64,000 bases of DNA, from NCBI GenBank assembly GCA_002083825.1, contig DAZV01000022.1, positions 1 through 64,000 on the forward strand. The letters are read 5' to 3'. Positions 8,926 through 16,721 of the stretch are shown here, piece after piece. The notes under the pieces were generated by a model. The model ran no database searches and was not told the origin of the DNA. It was given only the letters and a program-made list of their open reading frames with translations. A program made the position numbers and the translations under genes. Source of the stretch: Candidatus Sericytochromatia bacterium S15B-MN24 CBMW_12 (GTDB taxonomy: Bacteria > Cyanobacteriota > Sericytochromatia > S15B-MN24 > UBA4093). Position 1 is the stretch's first letter; each line of letters opens with the position of its first letter.

Positions 8926-10239
8926 CTAACCTTGCGGCGCCGCTTGATGGGGCGCCTGGGCCTCTGCCTGCACGCGCATCACGGCTGACGGGTCCCGCCC
9001 CTGTGCGAGTAGGGCCGCCATGCTCCTCATGGGATGGTTGATGTTTCCGAAGAAGGCCTTGTAACCCGCACAGAGGTAGTTAAGTCCCGGCTCGCCGTCC
9101 GGAGCTCGCATGAATCGGTTGCGCGGACACTCGCCATTGCAAGCGAATTTGACGGGACACTCGCGACAGACGCGAGGCAGGGCGTCTCGCTTGGCCTGGC
9201 CGAAGGCACGCTGCCGATCCGAGGCCATGAGTTCGAGCATCGGTGTCTCGGTGATGTTGCCGAGCCGGTAGGCGGGCTCCACGAAGTGGTCGCAGCAATA
9301 CAGATCGCCGTTGTGCTCCAGCGCGAGCGCGTTGCCGCACGTCTCCGCGAAGACGCACATGGTGGGCGGCAGACCGCACCAGGCGGCGAGCGCCGACTCG
9401 AAGAGCTGGACGAAGACCTTGCCGACGTCGTGGCGGACCCACTCGTCGAAGACGGTCGTGAGGAAGCGTCCCCACTGCTCGGGGCAGACGCTCCGATCGG
9501 TGACGCTCTCGCCTTCCTGGGTGTAGAGGGGACGCGCCTTTCCACCGTCCTCGCCCGCGCTCTCGGCGACCCGCTCGACGATCGGGATGAACTGGACGAA
9601 GTCGGCGCCCAGCTCGTCGCGAAAGAAGCGGTAGACCTCGAGCGGATGGTCGGCGTTGGCCGCATGGACCGTGCACAGGATGTTGAATGGCACGCCGTGA
9701 CGCTGCATGAGCCTGGCGGCGCGCATGACCTTGCCGTGGGTGGGGCGGCCCGCCTTGTCGACCCGGTAGGCGTCGTGCAGCCGGCGCGGCCCGTCCATCG
9801 ACAGGCCGACCAGGAAGTCGTTCTCGCGCAGGAACTTGCACCACGCCTCGTCCAGCCGGGTGCCGTTGGTTTGGATCGTGTGCTCCAGCGACATTCCCGG
9901 CCGCATGTGCTTCCGGACCAGCGCCATGGCGCGCTTGAAGAACGCAAGTCCCATGAGCGTCGGCTCGCCACCCTGCCAGGCGATGGTCACGCGCGACGAT
10001 CGCTGGGCACCGATGACCTGCGAGATGTAGGCTTCCAGCACCTCGTCCGACATGCGGAAGGGGCTGCCGGGATACAGGACTTCCTTGGAGAGGAAGAAAC
10101 AGTACTTGCAGTCGAGGTTGCAGATGGCGCCGGTCGGCTTGGCCATCACGTGGAAATAGGACGGCGCGTTGCGCGACCAGACGGCGGGTTCTACCGGCTG
10201 CCCCATCGGCATCATGCCAGGCTCGTCCTTCAAGCTCAT
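8926..10239 (-). CDS. Anaerobic sulfatase-maturating enzyme (radical SAM/SPASM)
   Basis: The 437-aa protein has the radical SAM cluster motif in GAICNLDCKYCFFLSKE (C40, C44, C47). It also has IAWQGGEPTLMG and a C-terminal SPASM region with CRECPVKFACNGECPRNRF. The family oxidises the sulfatase active-site Cys to formylglycine using S-adenosylmethionine and three Fe-S clusters, in the cytoplasm without oxygen. The next gene is a Cys-type sulfatase, its obvious substrate. Length and motif set are those of anSME. The enzyme is oxygen-sensitive, so the host probably lives at least partly without oxygen. Confidence 0.92.
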   Translation of the reverse strand: MSLKDEPGMMPMGQPVEPAVWSRNAPSYFHVMAKPTGAICNLDCKYCFFLSKEVLYPGSPFRMSDEVLEAYISQVIGAQRSSRVTIAWQGGEPTLMGLAFFKRAMALVRKHMRPGMSLEHTIQTNGTRLDEAWCKFLRENDFLVGLSMDGPRRLHDAYRVDKAGRPTHGKVMRAARLMQRHGVPFNILCTVHAANADHPLEVYRFFRDELGADFVQFIPIVERVAESAGEDGGKARPLYTQEGESVTDRSVCPEQWGRFLTTVFDEWVRHDVGKVFVQLFESALAAWCGLPPTMCVFAETCGNALALEHNGDLYCCDHFVEPAYRLGNITETPMLELMASDRQRAFGQAKRDALPRVCRECPVKFACNGECPRNRFMRAPDGEPGLNYLCAGYKAFFGNINHPMRSMAALLAQGRDPSAVMRVQAEAQAPHQAAPQG

Positions 10240-10370
10240 CGATGACCCTCCTTGATCGCCGTTCTCAACGTCGAGCGAGAGCAGTGTCGTGACTTGCTCT
10301 GATCGCCATTGAGCAAAAATAGATCATTAGGTCGAGCCAAACATACGCGCCGCCGTTCCCCTTTACAACG

Positions 10371-10454
10371 CTACGCTAGGGTGTCTTTCCTGATGATAAT
10401 CGGCCATTCGAGGCACTGAGCGGAGTAGAAGTGCCTGACGATGCACTTCCAAGA
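10371..10454 (-). other. Second copy of the KC-x9-QC-x-EW short coding segment
   Basis: Codons for KCIVRHFYSAQCLEW followed by 10 residues and a stop match the short ORF at 687-782 in spacing and in the flanking DNA (27 of 42 bases aligned without gaps). The frame stays open upstream to 10559 but with low-complexity, non-matching sequence. This looks like a decayed gene 3' end. Confidence 0.3.
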
Positions 10455-10482
10455 CGCTTGATCGTCGATGACGCTTCCACTG

Positions 10483-10520
10483 GCATCCCCGCAGCGTCTC
10501 TGCGGGTGGTGCTGATTTTT
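10483..10520 (+). terminator. Hairpin with T-tract, terminator-like, no gene upstream
   Basis: The arms around CCCGCAG (10488-10494) and CTGCGGG (10500-10506) extend outward, and GATTTTT follows. It would end a rightward transcript that starts between the two divergent genes, perhaps a small RNA. It could also attenuate transcription of the NHL gene. Confidence 0.3.
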
Positions 10521-10620
10521 CCGGAAAGGATCATGAGCGTTCGCACAGGGCATAATCATGAGGAAGGGATGTCAGTCGCGCATGTCGCCCTGGACCCATT
10601 TTGAAGCTTGAGAGGTTTCC

Positions 10621-11895
10621 ATGGCCTGGAGTGCGGTTGTAACGACGCTGGTTCGCGGATCCTTCGAACCGGGCGCTCCCTTCCGTAAACCATGGGGGAT
10701 AGCCGCCGATCCTCACGGAAACCTGTTCGTTTCAGATTTCGAGGACCGCTGCATCCACAAGGTTCTGCCTTCCGGAGAAGTCACGACCTACGTCGGCGAG
10801 TCCCGGAAGCGGCCTCCCTCCGGCTCGAAGGCTTACGACGTTGATGCGGTTGTCGCAGATGCGGAGGGGACTCTATTCTTCGTCGATCTCCAGCAGAATC
10901 GCATAGGCCGGATCGATACGCGCATGGGCAAGGTCGTAATCCTGGCTGAAAAGGGGATGCCTGGCTTCAACGGCATCGCCTCTCAGGGGATCAGCCCGAT
11001 CGCTTGCATCCTCGATGAGACGGGGAATCTGCTGATTTCTGATGGGGGGCATCATCGACTTCTTCGGGTGAGTCCCGAAGGTGCCGTCTCCACGGTGGCC
11101 CGCAGAAACCCGGGCCAGGAAGGAGGCGTCCGCTTTCCCGGTGCCATCGCGCAGGACGGCCTCGGCAACCTTTTCGTGGCAGATTCGGGAAACCGCAGGA
11201 TCCTGCGAATATCTCCCCAGGGGACGGTCGAGACCCTTGCCGGGATCGACGAGAGCAACATCCTCAGCCCGGGAGCCTTTGTCGATGGAAAAGGCGAGGA
11301 GGCGCGCTTTGGGTCTATCTCGGCCCTTGCTTCCGACAAGGACGGCAACCTCCTTGTCGCTGACGGCGAGAACAACCGGATCCGGAAGGTATCCCCTGAT
11401 GGCATCGTTTCCACCTGGGCGGGGGGAGAAGGGTCGGGAATCGCCGATGGCCCGCGAGGGGAGGCTCGGTTCAACCGTCCGGCCGGACTGGTTCTGGAGC
11501 CATCGGGAGTCCTTTACGTCTTAGACCACGACGAAGCGGGTTCCCTCTTGGTGCGTCGGGTCGCGCGAGACGGCGTGGTGACCACGCTTCCGACGGAAAC
11601 AACGGTGATTTCCTCGCGTTCGGGGTTGCCGAACGGCACCCTTCGGCTGATCTTCGAAGATGCGATGATCGAGTTCGAGTCGGCGGATCCTCAACTCTTC
11701 ATCGCCTTCTACGCCGATCGCTGGGATCGCGAGGAGATGATCGACTTGCCGACCTTGGAGGGAAGGACGATCCTGAAGCTGGTCGTATCCTACGCGGAGT
11801 ACGCGCAGAGCACGTCCGTGGGCTTCTTCTTCGAAGATGGCACAAAGGCCTGGCTGGAGGCCGAACTTCACCGCGACGGCGTACGAATTACCTGA
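10621..11895 (+). CDS. NHL-repeat beta-propeller protein
   Basis: The 424-aa protein has at least five NHL repeats, for example PWGIAADPHGNLFVSDFEDR, PGAIAQDGLGNLFVADSGNR and ALASDKDGNLLVADGENNR, each followed by I-x-KV-S-x-G or a similar turn. This gives a six-bladed propeller in residues 1 to about 320. A separate C-terminal part (about 330-424) is rich in acidic and aromatic residues. No signal peptide is evident, so the location is uncertain. The downstream gene at 11906 starts 10 nt after the stop and its product resembles the C-terminal part in composition, so the two probably form an operon. The ligand is unknown. Confidence 0.75.
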   Translation: MAWSAVVTTLVRGSFEPGAPFRKPWGIAADPHGNLFVSDFEDRCIHKVLPSGEVTTYVGESRKRPPSGSKAYDVDAVVADAEGTLFFVDLQQNRIGRIDTRMGKVVILAEKGMPGFNGIASQGISPIACILDETGNLLISDGGHHRLLRVSPEGAVSTVARRNPGQEGGVRFPGAIAQDGLGNLFVADSGNRRILRISPQGTVETLAGIDESNILSPGAFVDGKGEEARFGSISALASDKDGNLLVADGENNRIRKVSPDGIVSTWAGGEGSGIADGPRGEARFNRPAGLVLEPSGVLYVLDHDEAGSLLVRRVARDGVVTTLPTETTVISSRSGLPNGTLRLIFEDAMIEFESADPQLFIAFYADRWDREEMIDLPTLEGRTILKLVVSYAEYAQSTSVGFFFEDGTKAWLEAELHRDGVRIT

Positions 11896-11905
11896 GGTCA
11901 GCCCG

Positions 11906-12271
11906 ATGCCTGATGTTTACGACTGGATTCAACTCCCTGGCAAGTCCATCGAGGGTGTCAGCTTCAGCTCGGATGAGCGGGTTCTGGAATTCCAACTCTC
12001 GAATGTGCGCTGCGCAAGCAACTCGGAGTACGTGACCTTCGAGTCTTCCGATCCGAACGTTCCGCTGGTGCTGTTCTCGGTGAACTCGGAGTCGAAAACC
12101 TGCCGACCGCTTGATCCGATGACGCTGCTGGGAGGCACGATCTCGGAGGTTTCGGTGCCGTACGTTTTGCCGGGAACCGGCCTCGAGACCTACCTGGAGA
12201 TTCTATTCGCGGATCGATCGTTGATCCGAATAAGGTCCGAAGACCCCACGATTCCGATCCGCCTCTCGTAG
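11906..12271 (+). CDS. Hypothetical protein, partner of the NHL-repeat gene
   Basis: The start MPDVYDWIQLPGKSIEG at 11906 follows GAGGTCAG; earlier in-frame ATGs overlap the upstream gene. The 121-aa product has beta-rich phrases such as VTFESSDPNVPLVLFSVNSE and YLEILFADRSLIRIRSEDP. These recall the C-terminal part of the upstream protein (IEFESADPQLFIAFYA). No family is recognised. Its stop codon falls exactly where a sulfatase fragment on the other strand begins, so its end may have been altered by a rearrangement. Confidence 0.55.
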   Translation: MPDVYDWIQLPGKSIEGVSFSSDERVLEFQLSNVRCASNSEYVTFESSDPNVPLVLFSVNSESKTCRPLDPMTLLGGTISEVSVPYVLPGTGLETYLEILFADRSLIRIRSEDPTIPIRLS

Positions 12272-12378
12272 CCGAGCCCGGCGTCGTCCCCGACGATGTA
12301 GAACGCGTTCGGAACGCCCTCGGGCGCCTCGTAGGGCGCCCAGTGTCTGGCGTCAACTCGTTTTACGTGTTGCCTCAC
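12268..12378 (-). pseudogene. N-terminal fragment of a second sulfatase
   Basis: About 28 residues (HWAPYEAPEGVPNAFYIVGD and DAGLGYE) align with the start of the intact sulfatase at 6550-8886 (DWSPYEAPKATEGAPNVLYI and DDVGFG). After that the reading frame runs into the 3' end of the gene on the opposite strand, so the rest of the sulfatase is gone. Confidence 0.65.
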
Positions 12379-12464
12379 GGTGGGGCGGGCGACAGATTCC
12401 CCGGCTGCGGCGTGGAATCCTTGCCTCCCATGGAGAAAGTCCGGACGTTTTTGGGCGGTAATAG

Positions 12465-12689
12465 CAAGCGATTGCCAGGCATCAAACCCTTACCTTCGTC
12501 ACAAGGACACCAAATCGTCGCCTGGTTGGCGTAGTTGGCGTACTCGTCAACTACGCCAACGTTCCGAACAATTACCGCTTCCGGAGCGTAAACACGGTTG
12601 CGGGTCTCACACCTCAGGCCGAGTTCGAGGTCATGTCCACCACGATGCTGGTGAACTGCCCCATTCCGGAGAGCCTGCAAAAGGAGTAA
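12465..12689 (+). pseudogene. 3' end of an unrecognised gene (start lost)
   Basis: The frame opens after a TAG at 12462 and has no start. It ends with well-formed protein sequence (VNYANVPNNYRFRSVNTVAG, then EFEVMSTTMLVNCPIPESLQ) and stops 10 nt before the next gene. A 9-bp tandem duplication (GTTGGCGTA twice, about 12524-12541) marks the damaged part. It is probably the remaining C-terminus of the first gene of an operon with the barrel-cupredoxin gene. The family is unknown. Confidence 0.4.
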
Positions 12690-12699
12690 GGGGGCGACC

Positions 12700-13775
12700 G
12701 TGCAGCGAAAGCGACTATCAGCCCTCCTCGTCCTGGCTGGCGTGATGCTGGCTGGTGGTGTCCCGGCCCAGCCTTTCGTCACGAGCACGACCAACCAAAG
12801 CCAAGCGGAGACGGCTCGGGTCAGCGACCTGCTCTTCATGTTTACCCATCGCTTCCTCGTCAGTGGGGGAAAGGTGATCAACTCGCCGACCTTCGCGCTG
12901 GCGACTGGACTGACCGACCGTTCGGAAGTAGAAGTGCGCTACGCGACGAACTCGACCGTCGGCGGGCGGTTCAACTAGTGGCAGCCCCTACTGAAGTGCC
13001 AGATCCTGCCCTCGGCTCCCGTCCGGGTCTCCGCGATCGGGGCCTACGACTCGGCAGCCGTATCGGCGGATGGGGCCCTGGTAGTCGCCACCGATCTGAG
13101 GCCTTTCTCGTTGATCGGCTCTGCCCGGGGCTTCTCCTCCGGCTACGGGGTCGGAGGGGCCACGGCGGCCCTGGGGGCAGGAGTCATCTGGCATCTCAAT
13201 CGCTTCCTGGGGATATCCGGTGACTACAATGGGGTGGTCGCCGCCCGGAACCCCGCGGGGATCGCCACCCAAGCCCCCATGCTTCCGGCATGGAGCGCGG
13301 GAGTCGAATTCATCATTCCTTACTCTCCCCACCGCATGTCCCTCCATGCCACGAATGCCGACACCCAGACCCTCCAGGGCCTGAGCATGGGGACCACGGC
13401 GATCCGGTACGGCTTCGATTTTCTGGTTCCCTTCGGGAGCATGGCTCGCTGGGCGGCCCTATTCCGCCCAGCGAGGCCCCACAGGTTCCCGCGATGGTTC
13501 CCGCCACGGTCTCCGCCCAGCCTAGCCAGAGCCCGGTGCTCGAGATCCGGGACTTTGATTTCAGCCCGGCCGAGGTGAGGATTCCACGAGGGACGACCGT
13601 CCGCTGGGTCAACCGTGGGCAGATCGACCATACGGCCACGTCGGATACCGGGGTTTGGGATTCCGGATGGTTGAAACCTGGTCAGAGTTATTCCCGGCGC
13701 TTCGATCAGGCGGGGGAATACCCTTACCACTGTACCCCGCATCCCTTCATGAAGGGTACGGTCATCGTTCGTTGA
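12700..13775 (+). pseudogene. Outer-membrane barrel protein fused or followed by a cupredoxin domain; in-frame TAG and frameshift
   Basis: A GTG start gives signal peptide MQRKRLSALLVLAGVMLAGG. Residues 40-92 look like barrel strands, then TAG at 12976-12978 interrupts. The same frame continues with WQPLLKCQILPSAPVRVSAI and more strands to RYGFDFLVPFG (about 13440). There the frame changes by one phase into a Pro-rich linker and a plastocyanin-like domain (FDFSPAEVRIPRGTTVRWVN). That domain has a complete type 1 copper site: His in DHTATSD and Cys, His, Met in YHCTPHPFM. The barrel resembles DUF5777-type proteins, tentatively. The stop codon at 13773 lies in the neighbouring IS605 end. Confidence 0.6.
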
Positions 13776-13980
13776 CATCCACCCCACGGCTGAAGCCGGG
13801 GATTCCTGACATTGCGCTAGCCAGATTGGTTCCTGCCAGCACCCCCTGGCGGGAGTTCGATCCCTATCTTACGGAAGTTCGTGGATCCCTTCCGCGTCCG
13901 AGCAAGCTTCCGCTGGGCACGGGCAAGACGCTCCTCGTGCTTGCGAAAGCTGCTGAGACTTTCAATCGGTGGGGCGCTAA
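13772..13980 (-). mobile_element. IS200/IS605-family remnant: TnpB fragment and right end
   Basis: On the minus strand about 38 codons (13866-13978) encode the TnpB helix RLARAQRKLARTRKGS with flanking LSSFRKHEE and TNFRK. The C-terminal nuclease part is deleted. The conserved IS605 right end follows: GCGCAATGTCAGGAATC, then the hairpin CCCCGGCTTCAGCCGTGGGG, then GGATGTCAA (13772-13780). In active elements this segment is the scaffold end of the guide (omega) RNA. Neither TnpA nor a left end is visible. Confidence 0.8.
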
Positions 13981-14387
13981 GTCATGCCCTTGGACCGAAG
14001 GAAGCTCGCGAGCGTCACGTCCGAGCCCGCCACATGATGGTAAACCCACGCGTTGAGGAAAGCGGCGATGTCAAAAGTAAGCCGCCTTCGCCGGCCTGGT
14101 GTTTGTCTTTCATGCTGCCACCGTTTCACGCGATTCAGCAGGCGCGCGTGTTCGGCTTCATGGATCTCGGTTTGATCGGAGGGGAAGCCGTAGTCGCTCA
14201 TGAGGCGGGACTCCGCGCCGAAGTGGCGATCGACATACGCCACGAGCGTGTCGATCGCCTCAGTCTGGACCTCGTGGCCCTGCTCCATGCGGATGGCCGC
14301 ATCCAGTCGCTGAATCAGACCTATCAACTCTGCGTGATCCCGATCGAGTTCCTCGATCCCGAGTCGGTATTCGGACATGTCGAGCAT
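13977..14387 (-). CDS. Bacteriohemerythrin
   Basis: The start ATG at 14387 follows AGGAAG by 10 nt; starts at 14432 (GTG) or 14411 would only add a short tail. The four-helix family's iron ligands are all visible: H in ELDRDHAEL, HxxxE in HFGAESRL, HxxxH in HEAEH and HxxxxD in HHVAGSD. Such proteins bind O2 at a di-iron site and serve oxygen storage, delivery or sensing in the cytoplasm. About 136 residues is normal. The stop codon sits at the edge of the IS605 remnant. The final residues SFLRSKGMT look complete. Confidence 0.88.
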   Translation of the reverse strand: MLDMSEYRLGIEELDRDHAELIGLIQRLDAAIRMEQGHEVQTEAIDTLVAYVDRHFGAESRLMSDYGFPSDQTEIHEAEHARLLNRVKRWQHERQTPGRRRRLTFDIAAFLNAWVYHHVAGSDVTLASFLRSKGMT

Positions 14388-14740
14388 GAGCGGCCTACTT
14401 CCTGAAATCATTTCCGGGGGCTGGATAGGCACGTGCGAGAGCCAAGCCTTTGCCGAATCGGCTACAATAGTTCCCCAAGTGTAGCAAGCAGTCTACGAGG
14501 CTCCAAGTGGCGAGCGCAATTTGCCGTCAGCGCGCGCGATGCTCGGCAGTGACATGCGCAAATTCGTTTGCAGCGGCCAAGGGAAAACTCGGGCCACTCA
14601 GGCCGCCGCATGAGCCAGCCATTCCCCACGCAGTGACCGAATTCGGAACGGATGCGCTCGGAGAGGCGGAGCTTGCGGCATGGCACGAGGCCTCCATCGT
14701 CTCGATGACAGCACGGAATGCCTATGAGGAAAGAGGTTTG
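14388..14740. other. 353-bp intergenic region
   Basis: It is divergent between hemerythrin and the outer-membrane protein gene. Promoters for both are expected. The rightward frame stays open from 14507 but looks non-coding before the signal peptide at 14741. No RNA gene or repeat was recognised. Confidence 0.4.
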
Positions 14741-16033
14741 ATGTCTCCCGTTATTCGTAAAGGGTGCCGCCTGGGGTTTTGCCTGCTTTGGGTCGGGCTT
14801 GGCTTCATGCAACCGGCAAACGCCCAATCGACGCCTATCGAGCCCCCCTCTCTCCGTCCACCGGCTAGCCGGCCATCGCTGCAGTTGCCGGGAGTCGGTT
14901 TTGGCCGCGGTCACTGGAGCATGAGCTTCGGCGCCTTCATGTGGCCGGACAAGCTGTACCTGCGAAACCTTCACTTGCAGGCCGACATGGATCTCATACC
15001 GGGCACCCGCGCGCACGCGATCGTTCGCTCCAACCGAGAGTTCAACCGGCTGGACAAATTCGAGCCCTACTGGGATGAGGCCTATCTCGAAAGCTTCGGC
15101 TCCTTGGACTGGGGAGGGCTGCTATCAGCCAATTTGAAGGCGGGACGCGTCCGTTACCTGAGGTTTCCTTATCCTGACAACCTTTCCATCTTCGATCAGG
15201 TCCCGAGCGTTTCCGACCTGAAGGGAGCGAGCGAGTTCACGGGGTACGAAGGCCCGCTGTTCACGCTGGACTACGCGCATGGCACGGGGCTGGGCTGGCA
15301 TTTCGTCAGTCTCCGGGAGCAGCGCATCGAGAACTACGGCCGCTACCTGGGAGAGGCGGGGCCGTTCGTCTTCGAGGGACGCGCGGGCGAACTGCAAATC
15401 AGGCCTGAACCGCTCGGCCGTTCGGCACCCGGCTACAATCTCTTCGCAGGGGCCCGCGGGCTGGGCTTTCAGGTCGGCTTGATGTACGAGCGTTTGCAGG
15501 GCCAGCCAATCTACACCGGGGTGATGGTGGGTTTCGCCTCCAACTGGCTGACCCAATGGGCCGGAAACGTCGGGGCGGATTACGCGCGATCGCCGCAAGG
15601 GGTGGCCGTGCACCTGACGCCCCTGAAAGGAACGATCGGGTTCGAGCGCGAAGCGCCGCGGGGGGCCGAGCTGGTGGGCGAGGTCACGGCTGAACGGATT
15701 CGCACCTACTGGCAGAACAGCCAGATTCGGAACTTCTACGAGCACCGGCTCTCGAGCTGGGGCGAGACCACGGATCCGAGCCTGATCGCGGTCGCCGAGG
15801 AGGAGTCGTGGTACCTGCAGGCCGAGGCGCTGGTCAGTCCGAACAACTCCTTTCAGAGCTGGGACGATCTGGTTCGCTGGGAGAAGCAGCGGCAGGGGCC
15901 CGCGCAGCTCAGCCAGAAGGTGCGGTACAAGTTCTACCGACGCGCCCCCGACCCACGCGCAGGGGAGGGGCTGAACGCTGCCAGAACGGCACAAGCTGTC
16001 TCAGCTATCGTAGGCACAGAGGGTCCTCACTGA
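14741..16033 (+). CDS. Predicted outer-membrane protein, unknown family, 3' end altered
   Basis: The start at 14741 follows GAGGAAAGAGG and gives MSPVIRKGCRLGFCLLWVGL with cleavage after PANAQ. The mature part alternates aromatic and polar residues as barrel strands do (HWSMSFGAFMWPDKLYLRNL, FNRLDKFEPYWDEAYLESFG, GWHFVSLREQRIENYGRYLG). A natural barrel end is suggested at QKVRYKFYRR. The remaining 28 residues read through the 39-bp repeat (15985-16023) and overlap the 3' end of kdpE by 29 bp, so the tail is probably not native. The substrate or role is unknown. Confidence 0.6.
   Translation: MSPVIRKGCRLGFCLLWVGLGFMQPANAQSTPIEPPSLRPPASRPSLQLPGVGFGRGHWSMSFGAFMWPDKLYLRNLHLQADMDLIPGTRAHAIVRSNREFNRLDKFEPYWDEAYLESFGSLDWGGLLSANLKAGRVRYLRFPYPDNLSIFDQVPSVSDLKGASEFTGYEGPLFTLDYAHGTGLGWHFVSLREQRIENYGRYLGEAGPFVFEGRAGELQIRPEPLGRSAPGYNLFAGARGLGFQVGLMYERLQGQPIYTGVMVGFASNWLTQWAGNVGADYARSPQGVAVHLTPLKGTIGFEREAPRGAELVGEVTAERIRTYWQNSQIRNFYEHRLSSWGETTDPSLIAVAEEESWYLQAEALVSPNNSFQSWDDLVRWEKQRQGPAQLSQKVRYKFYRRAPDPRAGEGLNAARTAQAVSAIVGTEGPH
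15985..16023. repeat. 39-bp dispersed repeat, copy B
   Basis: This is the partner of the stretch at 24-62, with six mismatches. It lies between the tails of two convergent genes and contains the kdpE stop codon (16005-16007). As in copy A, the minus-strand gene ends inside it. Confidence 0.65.
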
Positions 16034-16721
16034 GCCGGTAGCCGACTCCGGGTTCGGTCATCAAATGATGGGGCCGGGTGGGGTCCGGCTCCAGCTTTCG
16101 CCGGAGCTGGCTGATATGAACCCGAAGCGTATGCTGGGCATCCTCGTGCTCGTCCCCCCAGAGTTCACGTAGAAGCTGGCGATGGGTCACGACCTTGCCG
16201 GCGTGACGAATGAGCACCGTGAGAAGCCGGTACTCCGTCGGGGTAAGGTGGACCTCGTCGCCATCGACGAAAACCCGACGCGCGGCCAGATCGACCGACC
16301 AGCTCCCGCAGTCGAACGCGGCGGCCTCCGGAGCCCCCCGGTGGGCCCCATGGCGCAGGGCGACGCGCAGCCTCGCCAGGAGTTCCCCGATTCCGAAGGG
16401 CTTGGTGAGGTAATCGTCCGCCCCGGCGTCCAGGGCGGCGATCTTGTCGGATTCCCGCTCGCGTGCGGACAGCACGACGATCGGGACCTCGCTCCACTTC
16501 CGAATCTGACGAACCACGTCGAGACCATCCATGTCGGGGAGTCCCAGATCCAGAATCACGAGGTCCGGGCGCTGTTCGGCGACGCATCGCATCCCCTCGG
16601 CAGCGGTGACCGCCTCGCCCATCCGGTAGCCATGAAGCGGAAGCGAGGCGCGAAGGAAACGCCGGATGGGCGCTTCGTCTTCTATGACGACGATCAGGGG
16701 CTTCGGGTCAGCCATGGTCAC
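16005..16721 (-). CDS. kdpE: KdpE, OmpR-family response regulator of the potassium ATPase
   Basis: The 238-aa protein has a receiver domain ([20 protein letters not shown]; phosphoacceptor in [29 protein letters not shown]). It also has an OmpR-type winged helix ([20 protein letters not shown], then [20 protein letters not shown] and EPGVGYRL). It overlaps the kinase gene by 4 bp (ATGA), so the two are translationally coupled. It is divergent from kdpFBAC and should activate it when K+ is low. The extreme C-terminus PLCLR is encoded by the dispersed repeat. Confidence 0.9.
   Translation of the reverse strand: MTMADPKPLIVVIEDEAPIRRFLRASLPLHGYRMGEAVTAAEGMRCVAEQRPDLVILDLGLPDMDGLDVVRQIRKWSEVPIVVLSARERESDKIAALDAGADDYLTKPFGIGELLARLRVALRHGAHRGAPEAAAFDCGSWSVDLAARRVFVDGDEVHLTPTEYRLLTVLIRHAGKVVTHRQLLRELWGDEHEDAQHTLRVHISQLRRKLEPDPTRPHHLMTEPGVGYRLSEDPLCLR

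Larger units (their letters stand above)
10240..10620. other. 381-bp divergent intergenic region
   Basis: It separates the anSME gene (leftward) from the NHL-repeat gene (rightward) and must hold both promoters. It contains the short KC/QC-EW frame (10371-10454) and a rightward hairpin with a T-tract (10483-10520). No other convincing gene was seen. Confidence 0.5.

Noticed and set aside
12343-12745. Short plus-strand ORFs between the sulfatase fragment and the barrel gene
   Set aside because: They have no start signals or domain and overlap the better-supported 3' remnant at 12465-12689 in another frame.
14507-14740. N-terminal extension of the outer-membrane protein frame
   Set aside because: The signal peptide and a strong ribosome binding site sit at 14741; the upstream codons have no protein-like pattern.
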